31,665 bases of DNA from Tieghemiomyces parasiticus (Eukaryota > Kickxellomycota > Dimargaritomycetes > Dimargaritales > Dimargaritaceae). Positions 8,020 to 19,154 of the stretch are shown piece by piece. Both the position numbers and the translations under genes were made by a program. The first letter of the stretch is position 1, and every line of letters starts with the position of its first letter. The stretch is taken from positions 1 through 31,665 of the forward strand of contig JANBPT010000540.1 of assembly GCA_027575765.1 (NCBI GenBank). The letters run 5' to 3'. The notes beneath the pieces are model-generated. The model worked only from the letters and a program-made list of their open reading frames with translations, was not told the DNA's origin and ran no database searches.

Positions 8020-10133
8020 TCAGTGGTCGCGTCGGGATGATGACCGGATGGAAATGGTTCGGGGTGGCGTCTTGGACCGGTGCCGGCTCGAACGCTCACG
8101 CGACCGGTACCGCGATGACCGGCCGGAACTACCATGTCGGTGCCCGTCGTCGGGTGATGGCGGGCGGTTGCTGTGGTCGCTTCGTCGGCCGCTGCGGTGG
8201 CCATGTGAGCCGTCGTGGCGACTACGACGCTGGTCATGGTGCTTATCTGGGGAGAGAGATCGCTCTGATCGCCGCGACCGCGTGTCGGTAGGGGGGCGGC
8301 GGGAGGAGGCGGATGAGTCGCGCGACAGGTTACGGGCGGGCGACCGTCGGCTTGAGCGACCCTTACTCCCGCCACGGCCAGGCTCGTCGTGGCGACTCCC
8401 GTCGAATGGCGGGTCCATATCGTCCGGGCGGTGGGGAATATCGTTAGGCCGACGTGGACCGCCGCCTCCTCGTGGCGGTGATTGCTGGCGGCTCGGGTGG
8501 GGACCCTGGTTGCCAGGACCGTCGAATCGGTTACCATGGGGCCGATTGTTGTTACCGCCGGGTGGGCCCGACTGGGGCATGCCGTGGGGCGGGCGGAAGT
8601 TCGGGTTCGGGAAGTTACCGCCGGACATGTGCGGCGGCATCCCTGGGGGCCGGCCGAAATAAGGATTGGGTGGACGGAAATTATTGCCCATCCCGTAGGG
8701 CGGCATACCACCGGGAAAGTTGCCCATGGGCGGTGGGCCCGGGCCAAAACGGTTGTTGGTTTTACCCTGGTGCTGGAATGGGTTGCCTCCGCCAGGTCCG
8801 AACCGTGGGTGTGGTGGTTGGCCTGCATGGCTATTGGGTCGCGTGTGGGGCTCCCGGCCCCCGTCGCCGCCGTCGTCGCGGTCATCAGGGTGATGGCTCC
8901 GGTCGTCATCTTGGTCGTCCTGGTCGGGCCCGTTGCTGAATTGGTCGTCCAGCTCGTCGCTGGGTATATCCAGATCGGGATGGGGATACATGAAGGACTG
9001 GCCACCGTTCATGCCCATGGGCATGAACGGTGGCATCATACCACCGCCGACCATCGGGGGGCGGCCCATCCCCATCATTCCGGGCGGCATCATCCCAGGC
9101 ATGCCCATGGGGAACCCATCCAGCATCCCGTCGGGTCCGGGCATACCGTTAAATCGCATCTTAAGCTGCTGGTCCTCGCGTAACTGCTTTTGCCGTTGGC
9201 AATATAGTTTCCAGCTGAGCTCGGTGAACCCGTAGTTAAAGTAGTCAGTGAGATCCGCCCCGGGTTTCCGCCACGGTTTATCCTCGGCGTCGTCCGTGTT
9301 GAAGTCGAGGATATCCTCGCCGTTGTATTGGCCAATTTCATCGATGATGAGCCGGCCGCGCTGGTTCGACCCCGCCGGAGCAGCCACGGCGGATGTGCTA
9401 TCGTGCACGGCGTTAGGGGCGCTGGTGGCTACCGCGATTTCAGCGACAGTGGCATCACTGGCCTTCTTACCGTCTGTCCCGCCTTGGTTGGCTGGGGCGC
9501 CCTCAGCAACGGCCTCACCAGTGGGCAGTTCGGTGATGATTTCCAGGTCGGATTCAGAGTCCTCGTCCTCCTCTGTCTCCTCCTCCGCGGCTACCACATT
9601 GGTGGCAGTTGGCGAGGTTGGGGCCGGTTCAGTGTCGGCGGCAGGCGGCGATAACGTGACTTGTGGATCGGCTTGGGCAGTTATATCTGGCACAACATCG
9701 GTGTCTACAAGAACCGGCAATTATAGTGGCGTACGTTTTCATTAGTAAGTGGTGTGTATAGAAAAAGTTACGGATTCCAACCAAGGCTTATGAAGTCCTT
9801 TACCCGTTAGAAAGTAAATATAGTCAATGCAGTTGAGTAGTATGTACGTAGTGGGCATCTCGGGCTAGGGTAGAAGAGATACACGGAAAGCCCGTCGTGG
9901 GGTCCATATGTCTCAGAATGATACAGAAACCCAAGCGACATTCCAACAGGAGGCGTTGCCAGTCAAGTAAAGATAGTGCAGCTCTTCGCCAGCTGAATGT
10001 CGTGTAGAAAGTCTAGTACGTCTGCCTGTAACGCCCTGGGGACGAAGGAGGACCTACCTGGTTTGGCGTCAGCCGGGGCCAGCGATTTCGGAGAACTGGG
10101 TCCATAAAGAAATTCGTCGTCGCTATCGTCCAT
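8020..10133 (-). CDS. FIP1: pre-mRNA polyadenylation factor Fip1 (two exons)
   Basis: Fip1 tethers poly(A) polymerase to the cleavage and polyadenylation factor in the nucleus. Exon 1 is 10133-10058 and exon 2 is 9704-8020, giving 586 residues. The ATG at 10133 opens MDDSDDEFLYG, an acidic start typical of Fip1. The donor CAG/GTAGGT and acceptor TTGTAG join in frame (Pro-Asp junction), and TACTAAT lies 37-43 bases before the acceptor. An acidic stretch around residues 66-80 precedes the diagnostic Fip1 motif at about 167-201 (DKPWRKPGADLTDYFNYGF, then ELSWKLYCQRQ). A Met/Gly/Pro-rich low-complexity middle follows. The last roughly 130 residues are rich in Arg, Ser, Asp and His, with SR and RD dipeptides as in animal FIP1L1 and unlike the short yeast protein. 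The gene is divergent from separase. Exon 2 contains a perfect 34-bp palindrome. Confidence 0.93.
9001..9034. repeat. perfect 34-bp palindrome inside FIP1 coding sequence
   Basis: The half-site GCCACCGTTCATGCCCA is followed with no spacer by its exact reverse complement. It falls in the Met/Gly/Pro-rich part of Fip1, where the minus strand reads PPFMPMGMNGG. The flanking bases at 9000 and 9035 do not extend it. It could form a hairpin in the mRNA or a cruciform in DNA. It may also be a by-product of the repetitive coding region. Confidence 0.9.
9705..10057 (-). other. FIP1 intron
   Basis: The intron is 353 bases with donor GTAGGT (10057-10052), branch point TACTAAT (9747-9741) and acceptor TAG (9707-9705). 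Phase 1 joining keeps the reading frame. It is the longest intron recognised in the window. It separates the acidic N-terminal 25 codons from the rest. Confidence 0.88.
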
Positions 10134-10741
10134 GGCTTCGGATTGGCAGAAAAAAGGGGGATGTGATGAGTTTAGATGATCGGGTTAAGAATGTACCAAG
10201 CGATGCCGCACGAAATGAGCCACTGTAGTAAGTTGGCCAGAGAGTAGTGGCGCGTTCCAAGCCACTTGGTATTACACTACCGCCAGCCCATTGTTAGGTA
10301 AGCGTGCACTAGGTGTGACGACTGGGGTGCGACACGACATGGGCGTAGTAATTACGCCCATCACTGGGGCTTTTTTTTTTGGGGAACCCCTCAGCGGGAG
10401 TCTAGCTCCCCACTAACCCATAACCTAGGTTCACTCTACCCCACCGCTTCGCTTTACCCCACACACCGAAGCTTTTTTAATAAAATAGCGGAGCTCCAAG
10501 CCAGCCAGTCCCCCAAAAAACGAATAATAAACACTCCCTGGCAGGAGGCCTAGGTGACGTTAACTCTGCCACATTACAGGCACTGCGGTTCGAGGGCATT
10601 AACTCATCCCAGCAACGTAGGTTATCTGGTTCCTACTAATTTCGCCACTCCGCTACTTCATTCGTACACCCAAGTTATCGACCCCACCGTGCAGCCGCCG
10701 GTTAATTTTCCGTTTCTGTCACGCATCTACTCAGCTCCACC
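10134..10741. promoter_or_regulatory. divergent promoter region of FIP1 (-) and ESP1 (+)
   Basis: The start codons of the two genes lie 608 bases apart, head to head. The interval holds an inverted repeat at 10339-10361, a run of ten T at 10371-10380 followed by GGGGAACCCC, an A/T-rich TTTTTTAATAAAATAG near 10473-10488 that could serve as a weak TATA-like element for ESP1, and a TGACGT at 10554-10559. The ESP1 ATG sits in the strong start context CCACCATGG. No classical cell-cycle MCB site (ACGCGT) was seen. Confidence 0.6.
10339..10361. repeat. inverted repeat in the FIP1/ESP1 promoter
   Basis: ATGGGCGTA and TACGCCCAT are exact reverse complements separated by GTAAT. The heptamer ACTGGGG flanks it on both sides, at 10321-10327 and 10363-10369. 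A dimeric transcription factor site is a plausible reading. No known factor was assigned. Confidence 0.55.
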
Positions 10742-13700
10742 ATGGGTCAGCTGGTGCTACCGACGGACATTGCGAGTTTGGGACCAAGCTTTGAAGCGAC
10801 TCTCGCCGCCACTTTGACCGTCACACGACCATCCAGGGGTCAGAAGACAACGGCCACCTCCGAGAAGACCGGTGACGTTGCCGCGCCGTCCAAGGCTGAC
10901 CTGGCAAGCCGGGCGTATTATGCCATGAAACTGGTCAATTTGATTCTGAGCAAATGGCCTTCCACCAAGGCCCAGCCAGGTGAACCCGGGTTGGACGTAG
11001 TGACCGTGACGGGCTGTGTGGACCACTGTCTCCGGTTCCTACGGGTCCACGAGGCGCTGGTTAAACTCCGACCGTACGACCTGGCGAAAGTTGAATCCAA
11101 TTACATCTCCAAGCTCATTCAGTGCGGACAGGTAAGCTGGTTAGCCATGCATACGTTCGGTGCTCTAGCGTGGAAACGTCACCGTGATCGAGGCAGACGG
11201 TCTCTGGCGTGACATCGCTGTGAGGAATTGGCCGCTTACCACGTTACCTTACCCATCGACCCACCGTGAACTTTTTTTTCTTTTCCAGTATGATTTAGCA
11301 TTCCAGCAACTCAATCACTACCGAAAACAGTACCTACTCACCGAAGTCAAAGAGGCTGGCCAAACAAAACCTTCCGCCAAAACTAGGCCGCCGACCGCAC
11401 GCCCACGCTCAGGCGCTGCCAAGGCACCTCTAACCGCCTCCAACCGAACCACGACGGCCCCGGCCGCCGCGGCCAAAGGACCTGACCCCGCCACCCCTTC
11501 ATCCCTGATCCATCTGCCGCTTACCTACTATGCCACCGACGAGACCTACAACCTACTGGTGGTTACATCCTTCACGCATGCCCTCCGCTGCGCCCTCGAA
11601 TCTCGGGATCTGACCCGTCTTCGCTCCTGGGTCCCTCACCTGCGGGATCGCTCCGGGACTTGTCACGGCTGGTGTCTTAATCTCCGTCAGACCAACCCCA
11701 GTATCGCATCTACCCACCTCGAGGCCTACTTCCGAGTCCTCCACCGCATTGCGGCCCTCCTTCCCACCACCGATGCGGCGTTCCTGGTTTATAAACGTGA
11801 GTCCCTGGCCGCCTACGCGCAAACCAGAGACGCCAGCGTTACCCAGCTGGCGGATCTGGTCCTGCACGCCGCGTTGACTGTAGAAAAGGCCGGGCAGAAT
11901 TCGAGCCTAGCCGACGCGGCGGCGTTGCATGACACGGTGTTTGACGGGGTCCTGCCGCCGTTGACAGTCCAATCAGTCGTTTGTCTCGGTCCATATAAAC
12001 TACTCGAGCACCAGATACTGCTCAAGCGCAAACTGAAGTCACCACCCACCTCCTTGCTGTCATTCCGACTCTGGGATCAATTTATCGAGTCGGTCCAGGG
12101 TGCCGATCCCTTTCTAGTTGCTCTCAGTAGTTCTGTAGTGACCTTGTACCGATTGGTGTGGATGATCACGTCGCCTGGCCTAATTCCTCGTAAGTAATAC
12201 GTCTGCGTTTCCAGGCGAATCGACCCAAGTCAATTTTCTGTACCATCCAGGTCCGACAGGCTAGTGTATCAAACCTTTTAACCGACTAATCCCACCCATT
12301 CTTTTATCCATGGCCCAGCAGATCCGGATCGGCATGAAGTGGCGAAGGCACTCAAATCCTTGGACCTAACCTTACTACCTGCGTTGTCCTCACGGTCGCT
12401 GGCCCAGGCCCGGGATTTCCTTACGGTTCATCTACGTGCAGTGGATTTCCTAAGGAAGGCCCTAACCTCGGCATCGTCCGGTAGCTCAGACTCTGATCGC
12501 ACCTCTGGCGACGCTAGTCACGACCAATTGCCTTGGTTGGTCCAACCCAATGGGGCTTTGGACACCGCAGTCGACCATCTCGCATTAGTAGCGACGCTGT
12601 ACCACCGCTGCCATAAGGTATGTGAATTAATTAGAAGCGAACCTACCGTAGTCTGGAAGGTGACCCGAGTGCGTAATTCTTAACCACCAGCCTTCTCCGT
12701 CCCCCCTTTTTTTAACCTTCGATTTCCCTACTTTTTTTGGCCATGGTTTCCATCACGATACCTTGACTTCATCCTGTATAGGCCCGGCCGGATTCCTCCC
12801 AGTTTGACCGCTACGTGCCGTCTGCGGTAGCCTGTCTCCACGCCGCCGCCCGCTATCTTTTCAACGCCAACCAACCGACCACATTCCACCGCTGTCGCGC
12901 TAGCCTCCAGGGTAGCCTTCGGATGGCCTCGACGTGGCCCTGCCCCGCGAGCCTTGCGCTTACCTCCAGCACCCTCTTTAACTATGGTGGCTCCTTGTAC
13001 CGCGCTCGTCAACACACCTTGGCCACCATGGCTTTCCAGGACGCGTGTACTGCGGCCCAAAACCTACTAGTCTCTTCACCAGCCCTACCACCGCCAGCGG
13101 CCGAGATTGACCTGTGCTACGACAACGGGGTAGTTAAGGTGACAAACGACCAGCTGTGTAAGCGGTACGAGTTTCTCGGTGTCTGTCAAATGGCCACGTC
13201 ACGGCTAGCCGACGCCGTACGATCGTTTGCCCGGGCGCTGATGTACTTGCCGCTTGCCCGGCGCCGCGAAGTTGTGGCCTATTGGCGGGGCGAACCTGGT
13301 GCCCCGCCTGAACTTGCCTCCTGTGCGGCCTACCCGCTTGTCGAACGCTACGTCAAGGCGGCCGTCGGCTTGACCGACTTGGGTCCTTACCCGGCCCTCG
13401 GCTCGGTCTGGCGGGAGGTGGGCGTACCTGACCACCTGGACTCTATACCCATTCTACCCTCACTGATGGAGACGGAGCTGGCCCTCCTGCGCCGGTACGC
13501 CGCCAAATCTGCCACCGAGCCTAGTCAGGCCCTAGTGCTCGCTGAGCTCGCTCGCCACTACACATGGGAAACCAGCCCGGCGGCCCACGCCCGGTTGGTG
13601 CTTGAGGAAGTCCGGCTGCAGTGGACCCTAGATCCGCATACGCCGACAGAAGACCTGGTTGCCGAGATCGAAACGCTTCTAGATCAACTCAAGGAGCGGC

Positions 13701-16700
13701 TGGTTCAATCGGGGTGTACTTCGTCGAACCACCAGCTGCCGCAGCTCCTGGCCCATGCCTACTCGTGGCTGGCGATCCTCCAACCACAGGGTAAGGTGTC
13801 TCGCGTTAACCGGGGTGTTGCGGGGTCTACGGCCCTCGAAATCTGGCGCCGGTTGCTCTCCCCTCTAACCGACTGGACCCCCCGTAAGCCACCTGCCAAA
13901 CGAGCGGAAACCGGCCAGGGCATCGGCCAACCCGACCAATTGGCGGCCCACCTAGCGTTTGTGACAGACCAATTTGCGGCGGACGGGTCCCTGACCAACC
14001 AAATTGCGGTCTTGGGGCTGCGACTACGGTTACTTCACCTGTATTCGTCGGCTGACACGCCCATCGCTGAGGCTACCAAGCTCTACACACAGTTGGGTCT
14101 CGCTCACCTTCGTCTGGGTCACGACGGGCGGGCGCTGGAGGCGATCACCCGGGCCCTGACGTTGTGTGAGACCACGGCTTCCCCCGACGAAGGCGTCCTA
14201 TCGACCCATCTGGCCTATGTTCGTTGTCTGGTCACCACCGGCCAGCTCGCCAAAGCGTAAGTGGGATTTCCACGCGGTGTACTGTACCTTTTCATTAATT
14301 TCCTTTGACTAACAATGTTATCACTCACCACGTACTGCCTCCGCTGTCACACATATCACGCCTTTCAGGGAAAGCGTCTTCCAAACTGCTACGGCGGTAT
14401 CCCACACCATTCTTAGCTCTAAGCTCTACCCTGGCCGGCCGTCAGATCCCACGCGGCCCCGCAAGGTTTCGCCGCGCAAACTCGATGTGGTGATCCTGGC
14501 CCAGGCCGCCCTCGTCTACGCTGAGTTGTGCTTCCATAATGGTGACTGGGCCACTGCTGTATTGGAAGGCACTCGGGCCTTCCGCCTGCTCTCTTACGCC
14601 CTCTCCTCACTGGCTCGCCGCCGCCAGACCCGCCGGCAAACTCTACCAGTTCCCACTCGCGATCCTGCCCGGACCCTATTCGGACCCGATGACGATGACG
14701 AGGATGGCACGGCGAGCTCTACCGCCCCTATCACCACCACTACTAGCGCGCAACCCAGTAGCCTAACAGCCCAGTTCGAGCGCACCAAGCTTGAGGACAA
14801 GTATGCTCTCCTACACGATACTAATCATTGGCAACTCCAGACCCTCTTCTTTGACACACTGTGGTTCCTCGGCCGCACGTACTGCCTCAAGGGTCACCCC
14901 AAGGAGACCGACTATTTCCTCAAGCAGGCTGCGGGACTTGCGGAAACTACAGGTGCAGTCCTTAACGTTTCCGTCACAAGTGGCTACCGTATAGGTTTCC
15001 TAGCTCGTCAGCATGAATGGGAGCAAGGACAGCCGTTGGTAGACGATCTGTGGGCTTCGTTTCCTACGACTACTAAAGCAACGGGGCCTCTCTACGCCGT
15101 GGAAATCGGGATGCAGCTGGCTACGTGGTTCGACCGCCAGGCCTTACCCGAGCAGGCGCAGGAAGTGTATGGACTAGCAAGCAAGCTTCTCGCCAGGACG
15201 GACGAACTGGGGGCGGAAGAAACGAGTCTGGGACAAGGGGCCACCCCACGGACGGTACGGGTGGTGCAACACCTAACTGATACCACTGTGCCTGCGACTA
15301 CAGGTGAAGTGGCAACCCCCTCTAACACTTTGCTTGACCACCTTCGCAGTAAAATCGCTCTCCAGTTGGCCTACCGTTCCCACCGGGGGTCTGAGACCCT
15401 TGACGGCGATAGCAAGACAGTTACAGCGGCGACCCTACACTCAGCCCAACCGCGAGCCGAATTCCACCTTCGGCGTGCAAAGGCACTACTACAACGGGTA
15501 AAACACACCAAGCCGGGTCCAGAAGCTAGAACGGAGTGGGCAACCTGCGCGGCCTTCTTCACCATTGGCGCCAAACCCACTCACTCCAAATCAAAGGCCA
15601 CCGCAATCAACCCCATGGCGACGGCCGCCACCACCGAAGCACGCACCGCGACATTGTTGGCCGCCCTCGACCACTTGCAAACTGCCTATGCCGACGGGCT
15701 CGGAGCCCTTCACCCGCACGATCTCTTTGAGGTGTGTATGCTCGTGGGCCGCGTCTACCACCTCCTCATTCGCACCGACCCCGTCCGGCTGCGCGCCGAT
15801 GCAGCCGGGTACGCTAAATTGACCTACTACCTCGAGATGGCCAAGGGTATCGTAGCGCGTCGTGAAATGCTAACGAGTCTGCAGCGCAAACTAATTGGCG
15901 TGGTGCCTAACGAACTGGCCTGGCCAGCCAAGTTCAAAATAGATTGTGGAAGCCCATTGGCGGCGACGGTTGTAGTGGGGCACGAATCGGACGAAGGAGC
16001 TGCAGGCTTGCCTAGTCCGACCCTACGGTCACGCACTTTGACTTCGATAACGCCGGGCAGTCCCAACCAGAGTGAAGACGACGATCTGTTCACCGCGGCT
16101 TCAACCGCCCCCACCCCAACCTCGATCTCTTCGCTTAGCTCTACTGCTTTAGACCTCCGCATCCCTTCAGGCACTGACAATGCCATGAGCCGCCACCACC
16201 GCGAGCTTTATGTCCGCTACGCTGAAGCCTCCGTAGCCACCACCGATCTCCCCGCTGAAATTACCTCGGCCTTTCTTGACCACCTCCCGCCCAGCTGGGT
16301 GATCTGCGGACTCAGCATCGACCCAGACGCTCAGCTTCTCTATCTTACGCGGTACGTGTCACCCGTGGGCGCAACTCACCCGTCGCCTCCGCTGGTAATC
16401 CAACTCGACTTGGCTGCCCGGCCAGATTTCATCACCTACCAGGCTGTCACGACCACTTTCCAAGACATTATCCTGCGTAATAACGACACGTCAGCCAGCG
16501 GCAAGTACTGTGTGTCCAAGGAAGACAAGGTCCAGTGGTGGCGATCACGGATGGCCCTCGACGAACAGCTCCGTAATCTTCTGGCGGATATACAGGTTCG
16601 TTGGCTGGGTCCGTTCGTCGGCCTACTACGAGACACCCGACACACGAGAGCGGATGAGCTGGACAAGTTCAAAGGCGGGTTGCAGAAATTGGTCGCGACA

Positions 16701-17985
16701 CAGGCCAAAGGGCGGGTTCTGACCAGGGTGCGGCAGTTAGAGTTGGGCGAAATGCCTGCATGTTTTCTGGCGGCCCATGCGGCGGGAGATTTGGATGAGG
16801 GCGCGTATGTGGAGCTGTGGAGGTTCATTGTGGACATGTACGCCGCACACGGGATACCGATCAGCTTCGACGACACAGCTGCGGCACAGGTAAGTGACAT
16901 TGTATACCCAGGAGACTTCGAGCCGGGCACCTGCCTTTATAGGGGCGTACCAGGCGCTTGGCTTTGCTGTACACCGCAGCAATCTAATGTGAAATCATCC
17001 GTAACTCTTGACTGACCCAATTATACTCTGTACTACTTCACCCTAGGCCACGGCGGAACTGCGTGAACTCCTTGATACGTGCCAATCCAGCGAACTGCCA
17101 GACACGGCCCAGCAGCCTGCACCGCACGTAGTGCTAGTGGTTGACAAGTATGCTCAGTCTCTCCCGTGGGAGAGCATCCCCTGCCTCCGTCACCGGTCCG
17201 TATCGCGGGTCCCGTCCGTGCACTTTCTCCGTGACCGGCTAGCATGGATGCGGCACCGAGCCGAACTGGCGGTCAACCCGACTGACGCCATTGCCGAGGC
17301 CCTCACCGGGCTCACCATTACGACCAAGCCAGCCACCCGCCGTGGTCGCAAACCACGTAGCACACCGTTGGCCCTGGCCGATGACAACGCCGCAGCCACC
17401 GCGATCGCTACTAACCAGCCCCGCCTACGGGTACGCCGTAGCCGTGTCTATTACGTTCTCAACCCCGGCCGCGATCTCCTCAACACTCAGCGCGAGTTCG
17501 AGCCGGCGCTACGCGCCCAATCCAGCTGGGACGGCGCCATCGGCCGCGCCCCACTCGACAAGGAATGCGAGCAGGCCCTCCAAACCCGCGACATATACGT
17601 CTACTTTGGCCACAGCGGTGGCGAGCAGTACCTCCGAGGCCAGCGTGTCCGCGCCCTGCCGCGGTGTGCCGTCTCACTGCTCTTTGGTTGTAGCAGTGGC
17701 CACCTCAAGGCGGCTGGAGAGTTTGACCCTTACGGGACGGCCCTGGACTACATGGTCGGCGGATGCCCTAGTCTGGTAGCCAACCTTTGGGACGTTACCG
17801 ATAAGGATATTGACCGGTTCAGCAAGTCGCTGATGGCCAAGTGGGGTCTGCTGGGTGAAGTGGAGATCGGGTCGAGTGTATCCCTAACCGAGGCCGTACG
17901 TGACGCCCGCGACGATTGTAATCTCAAGTATTTGATCGGAGCGGCCCCCGTGGTGTACGGAATCCCATGTTACTTGGAGCCTTAG
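10742..17985 (+). CDS. ESP1: separase (C50 cysteine protease, six exons)
   Basis: Separase cleaves the cohesin kleisin subunit at anaphase onset and is held in check by securin. The exons are 10742-11131, 11289-12189, 12319-12617, 12782-14256, 14369-16889 and 17047-17985. All joins keep frame and give about 2174 residues, within the fungal range. The first roughly 1800 residues are helical, TPR-like sequence as in other separases, with Pro/Thr/Ala-rich or acidic linkers in exon 2 (about 11360-11510) and exon 5 (14680-14770 and 16060-16170). The last exon carries the protease: YVYFGHSGGEQYL with the catalytic His (codon 17611, about residue 2051) and LLFGCSSGHL with the catalytic Cys (codon 17689, about residue 2077), then ANLWDVTDKDIDRF typical of the family. 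His is followed by Ser where most separases have Gly. Both catalytic residues are intact. Acceptors of exons 3 and 4 are ambiguous by 1 and 7 residues. Confidence 0.93.
11132..11288 (+). other. ESP1 intron 1
   Basis: The intron is 157 bases, with donor CAG/GTAAGC, a long T-rich tract and acceptor TTTTCCAG. It is phase 0, joining residue 130 (Gln) to Tyr. Confidence 0.85.
12190..12318 (+). other. ESP1 intron 2, with tandem acceptor
   Basis: The intron is 129 bases, with donor CTC/GTAAGT and branch-like GACTAAT shortly before the acceptor. The acceptor is CAGCAG (12316-12321), a NAGNAG pair. Either AG keeps the frame and changes the protein by one residue. The first AG is taken here. Confidence 0.82.
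12618..12781 (+). other. ESP1 intron 3
   Basis: Donor is AAG/GTATGT. The acceptor taken is TGTATAG at 12781, for 164 bases. A second acceptor, TCCTCCCAG ending at 12802, is also in frame, has a better pyrimidine tract and would shorten the protein by seven residues. The sequence alone does not settle which is used. Confidence 0.7.
14257..14368 (+). other. ESP1 intron 4
   Basis: The intron is 112 bases, with donor GTAAGT, branch-like GACTAAC and acceptor CCTTTCAG. It is phase 2. The join recreates an Ala codon and continues the helical repeat region. Confidence 0.87.
16890..17046 (+). other. ESP1 intron 5
   Basis: The intron is 157 bases, with donor CAG/GTAAGT, branch-like CTGAC about 30 bases before the end, and acceptor CACCCTAG. 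It is phase 0. It separates the helical body from the catalytic exon. Confidence 0.88.
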
Positions 17986-18581
17986 ACTTATCGGCAGACT
18001 TGCTAGTAAAGCCACTAGCTGGCATCATCAATATTTATATATATATAGACCCACTGAAGCCAGGTAGTTGCAGCATAGGGCGAGTGGTTCGATTATAACA
18101 GTGATGTCCAAACCCCTCCCCCACTTAATTATTGACTGAAGGGACTACGTACTCCGAATAGTTCGAACCTAATGGGCGCCGGGGCCGACCTACTTAATAT
18201 GCTCCAACATATTACAACGAGTAAAGAGGGTAAATGCTGGGAAACTGCTATTGAGCAAAGGGGAGGCAAAGTAGCTGTCCCCACCAGGTATGGACGAAGA
18301 GACCAAACTGCCGCCTGGTGAGCCCGCCGCGTCAGGGTCTATATTCGACTTGGCAGGCGAAGTAACTCCGCCGTCTTGGAGGATATCCGTCCGGGGCTGC
18401 CGGCCGCCGATGCTGGTTGTACTATCGCCTTGTTCTTGATGCTAGTGAACTCCATCAGATGGTATAATGGATACCAAGCTGCCGATCTGGACAGCTAAAT
18501 GGTGTGTTTACTAATGATGATGGGTAATGGTGATCAGGGCTAACGAATACAGGTACAATGGATGCGAGAAATAATGGGCAT
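17986..18581. other. spacer between convergent ESP1 and TAF10
   Basis: This 596-base interval must hold the 3' UTRs of both genes, which run toward each other. It contains an A/T stretch, TTTATATATATATAG, near 18034-18048. I found no AATAAA on either strand that could be assigned with confidence, and no tRNA. Two TTCGA-containing sites were checked and dismissed. Confidence 0.5.
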
Positions 18582-19154
18582 TCAGGAATAGTAATCTGGT
18601 TTACGGATATTGACGCCGTACTCCTGGAGGGCCTTTGACAAGTCATCCATGGTCAAGACCGCCCGACGGTCCTTCTTGGTTAGCTTGCGTTCCTTATTAC
18701 CGAGCTGTTGCACCCGGCTGTACTGGTACGCATCAGTCACCACGTCCGACACAAACTTTTGGGCCACTAGCGCCAAAAGTCGCTTGATACGGATATCATC
18801 GCATTCAAACCCCGTGCGTGCCAAATAGTACTCGGTCACGGCGTCCGGGATGAGGGGCTGACGGTCGTCCATTGTCAGTAGAAACTCGGCGAGGGACTTC
18901 TCCTTGGCGTTGAGCGATTTGGCGGCCGAGTCGTCGGTCATGGGGGCACCGGGGGCGGAGGTGGATGGGGCGCCATGAGTGCTAGCGTCGGCGGTGGCAG
19001 GTGGCGGGGAGTGGGGCGCGTCGCTGGCGGGCTCGCCGGACATGTCCGAGGCAGGGTGTTGCGGTTCGTTAGGCTCAGCGAGGGCATGGGCAGTAGTAGG
19101 TTGCGGGTCGGTGTCCATGGCTGTGGACTCGGGCTGGTGCGGCGTGTCAGCCAT
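18582..19154 (-). CDS. TAF10: TFIID/SAGA subunit TAF10
   Basis: TAF10 is a histone-fold subunit shared by the general factor TFIID and, in fungi, the SAGA coactivator. The 190-residue protein has a low-complexity N-terminus (residues 1-80, rich in Pro, Ala, Ser, Asp). The conserved core follows at about 87-150: SLAEFLLTMDDRQPLIPDAV, then YYLARTGFECDDIRIKRLLAL and AQKFVSDVVTDAYQY. The C-terminal histone-fold part runs from LTMDDLSKALQEYG to the family-like ending VNIRKPDYYS. The frame stays open upstream to about 19202, but the first ATG is at 19154 in the context AGAATGG, so that start was chosen. There is no intron. The gene is convergent with separase and divergent from ATG5. Confidence 0.95.
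   Translation of the reverse strand: MADTPHQPESTAMDTDPQPTTAHALAEPNEPQHPASDMSGEPASDAPHSPPPATADASTHGAPSTSAPGAPMTDDSAAKSLNAKEKSLAEFLLTMDDRQPLIPDAVTEYYLARTGFECDDIRIKRLLALVAQKFVSDVVTDAYQYSRVQQLGNKERKLTKKDRRAVLTMDDLSKALQEYGVNIRKPDYYS

Noticed and set aside
7931..9183. Long plus-strand frames over FIP1
   Set aside because: They are shadows of the Arg/Ser/Gly-rich FIP1 coding strand. The minus-strand frame has the Fip1 motif and a matching spliced first exon.
18080..18175. Two TTCGA-containing sites (18087 on + and 18165 on -) resembling tRNA T-loops
   Set aside because: The stems do not pair and no acceptor stem or A box can be found.
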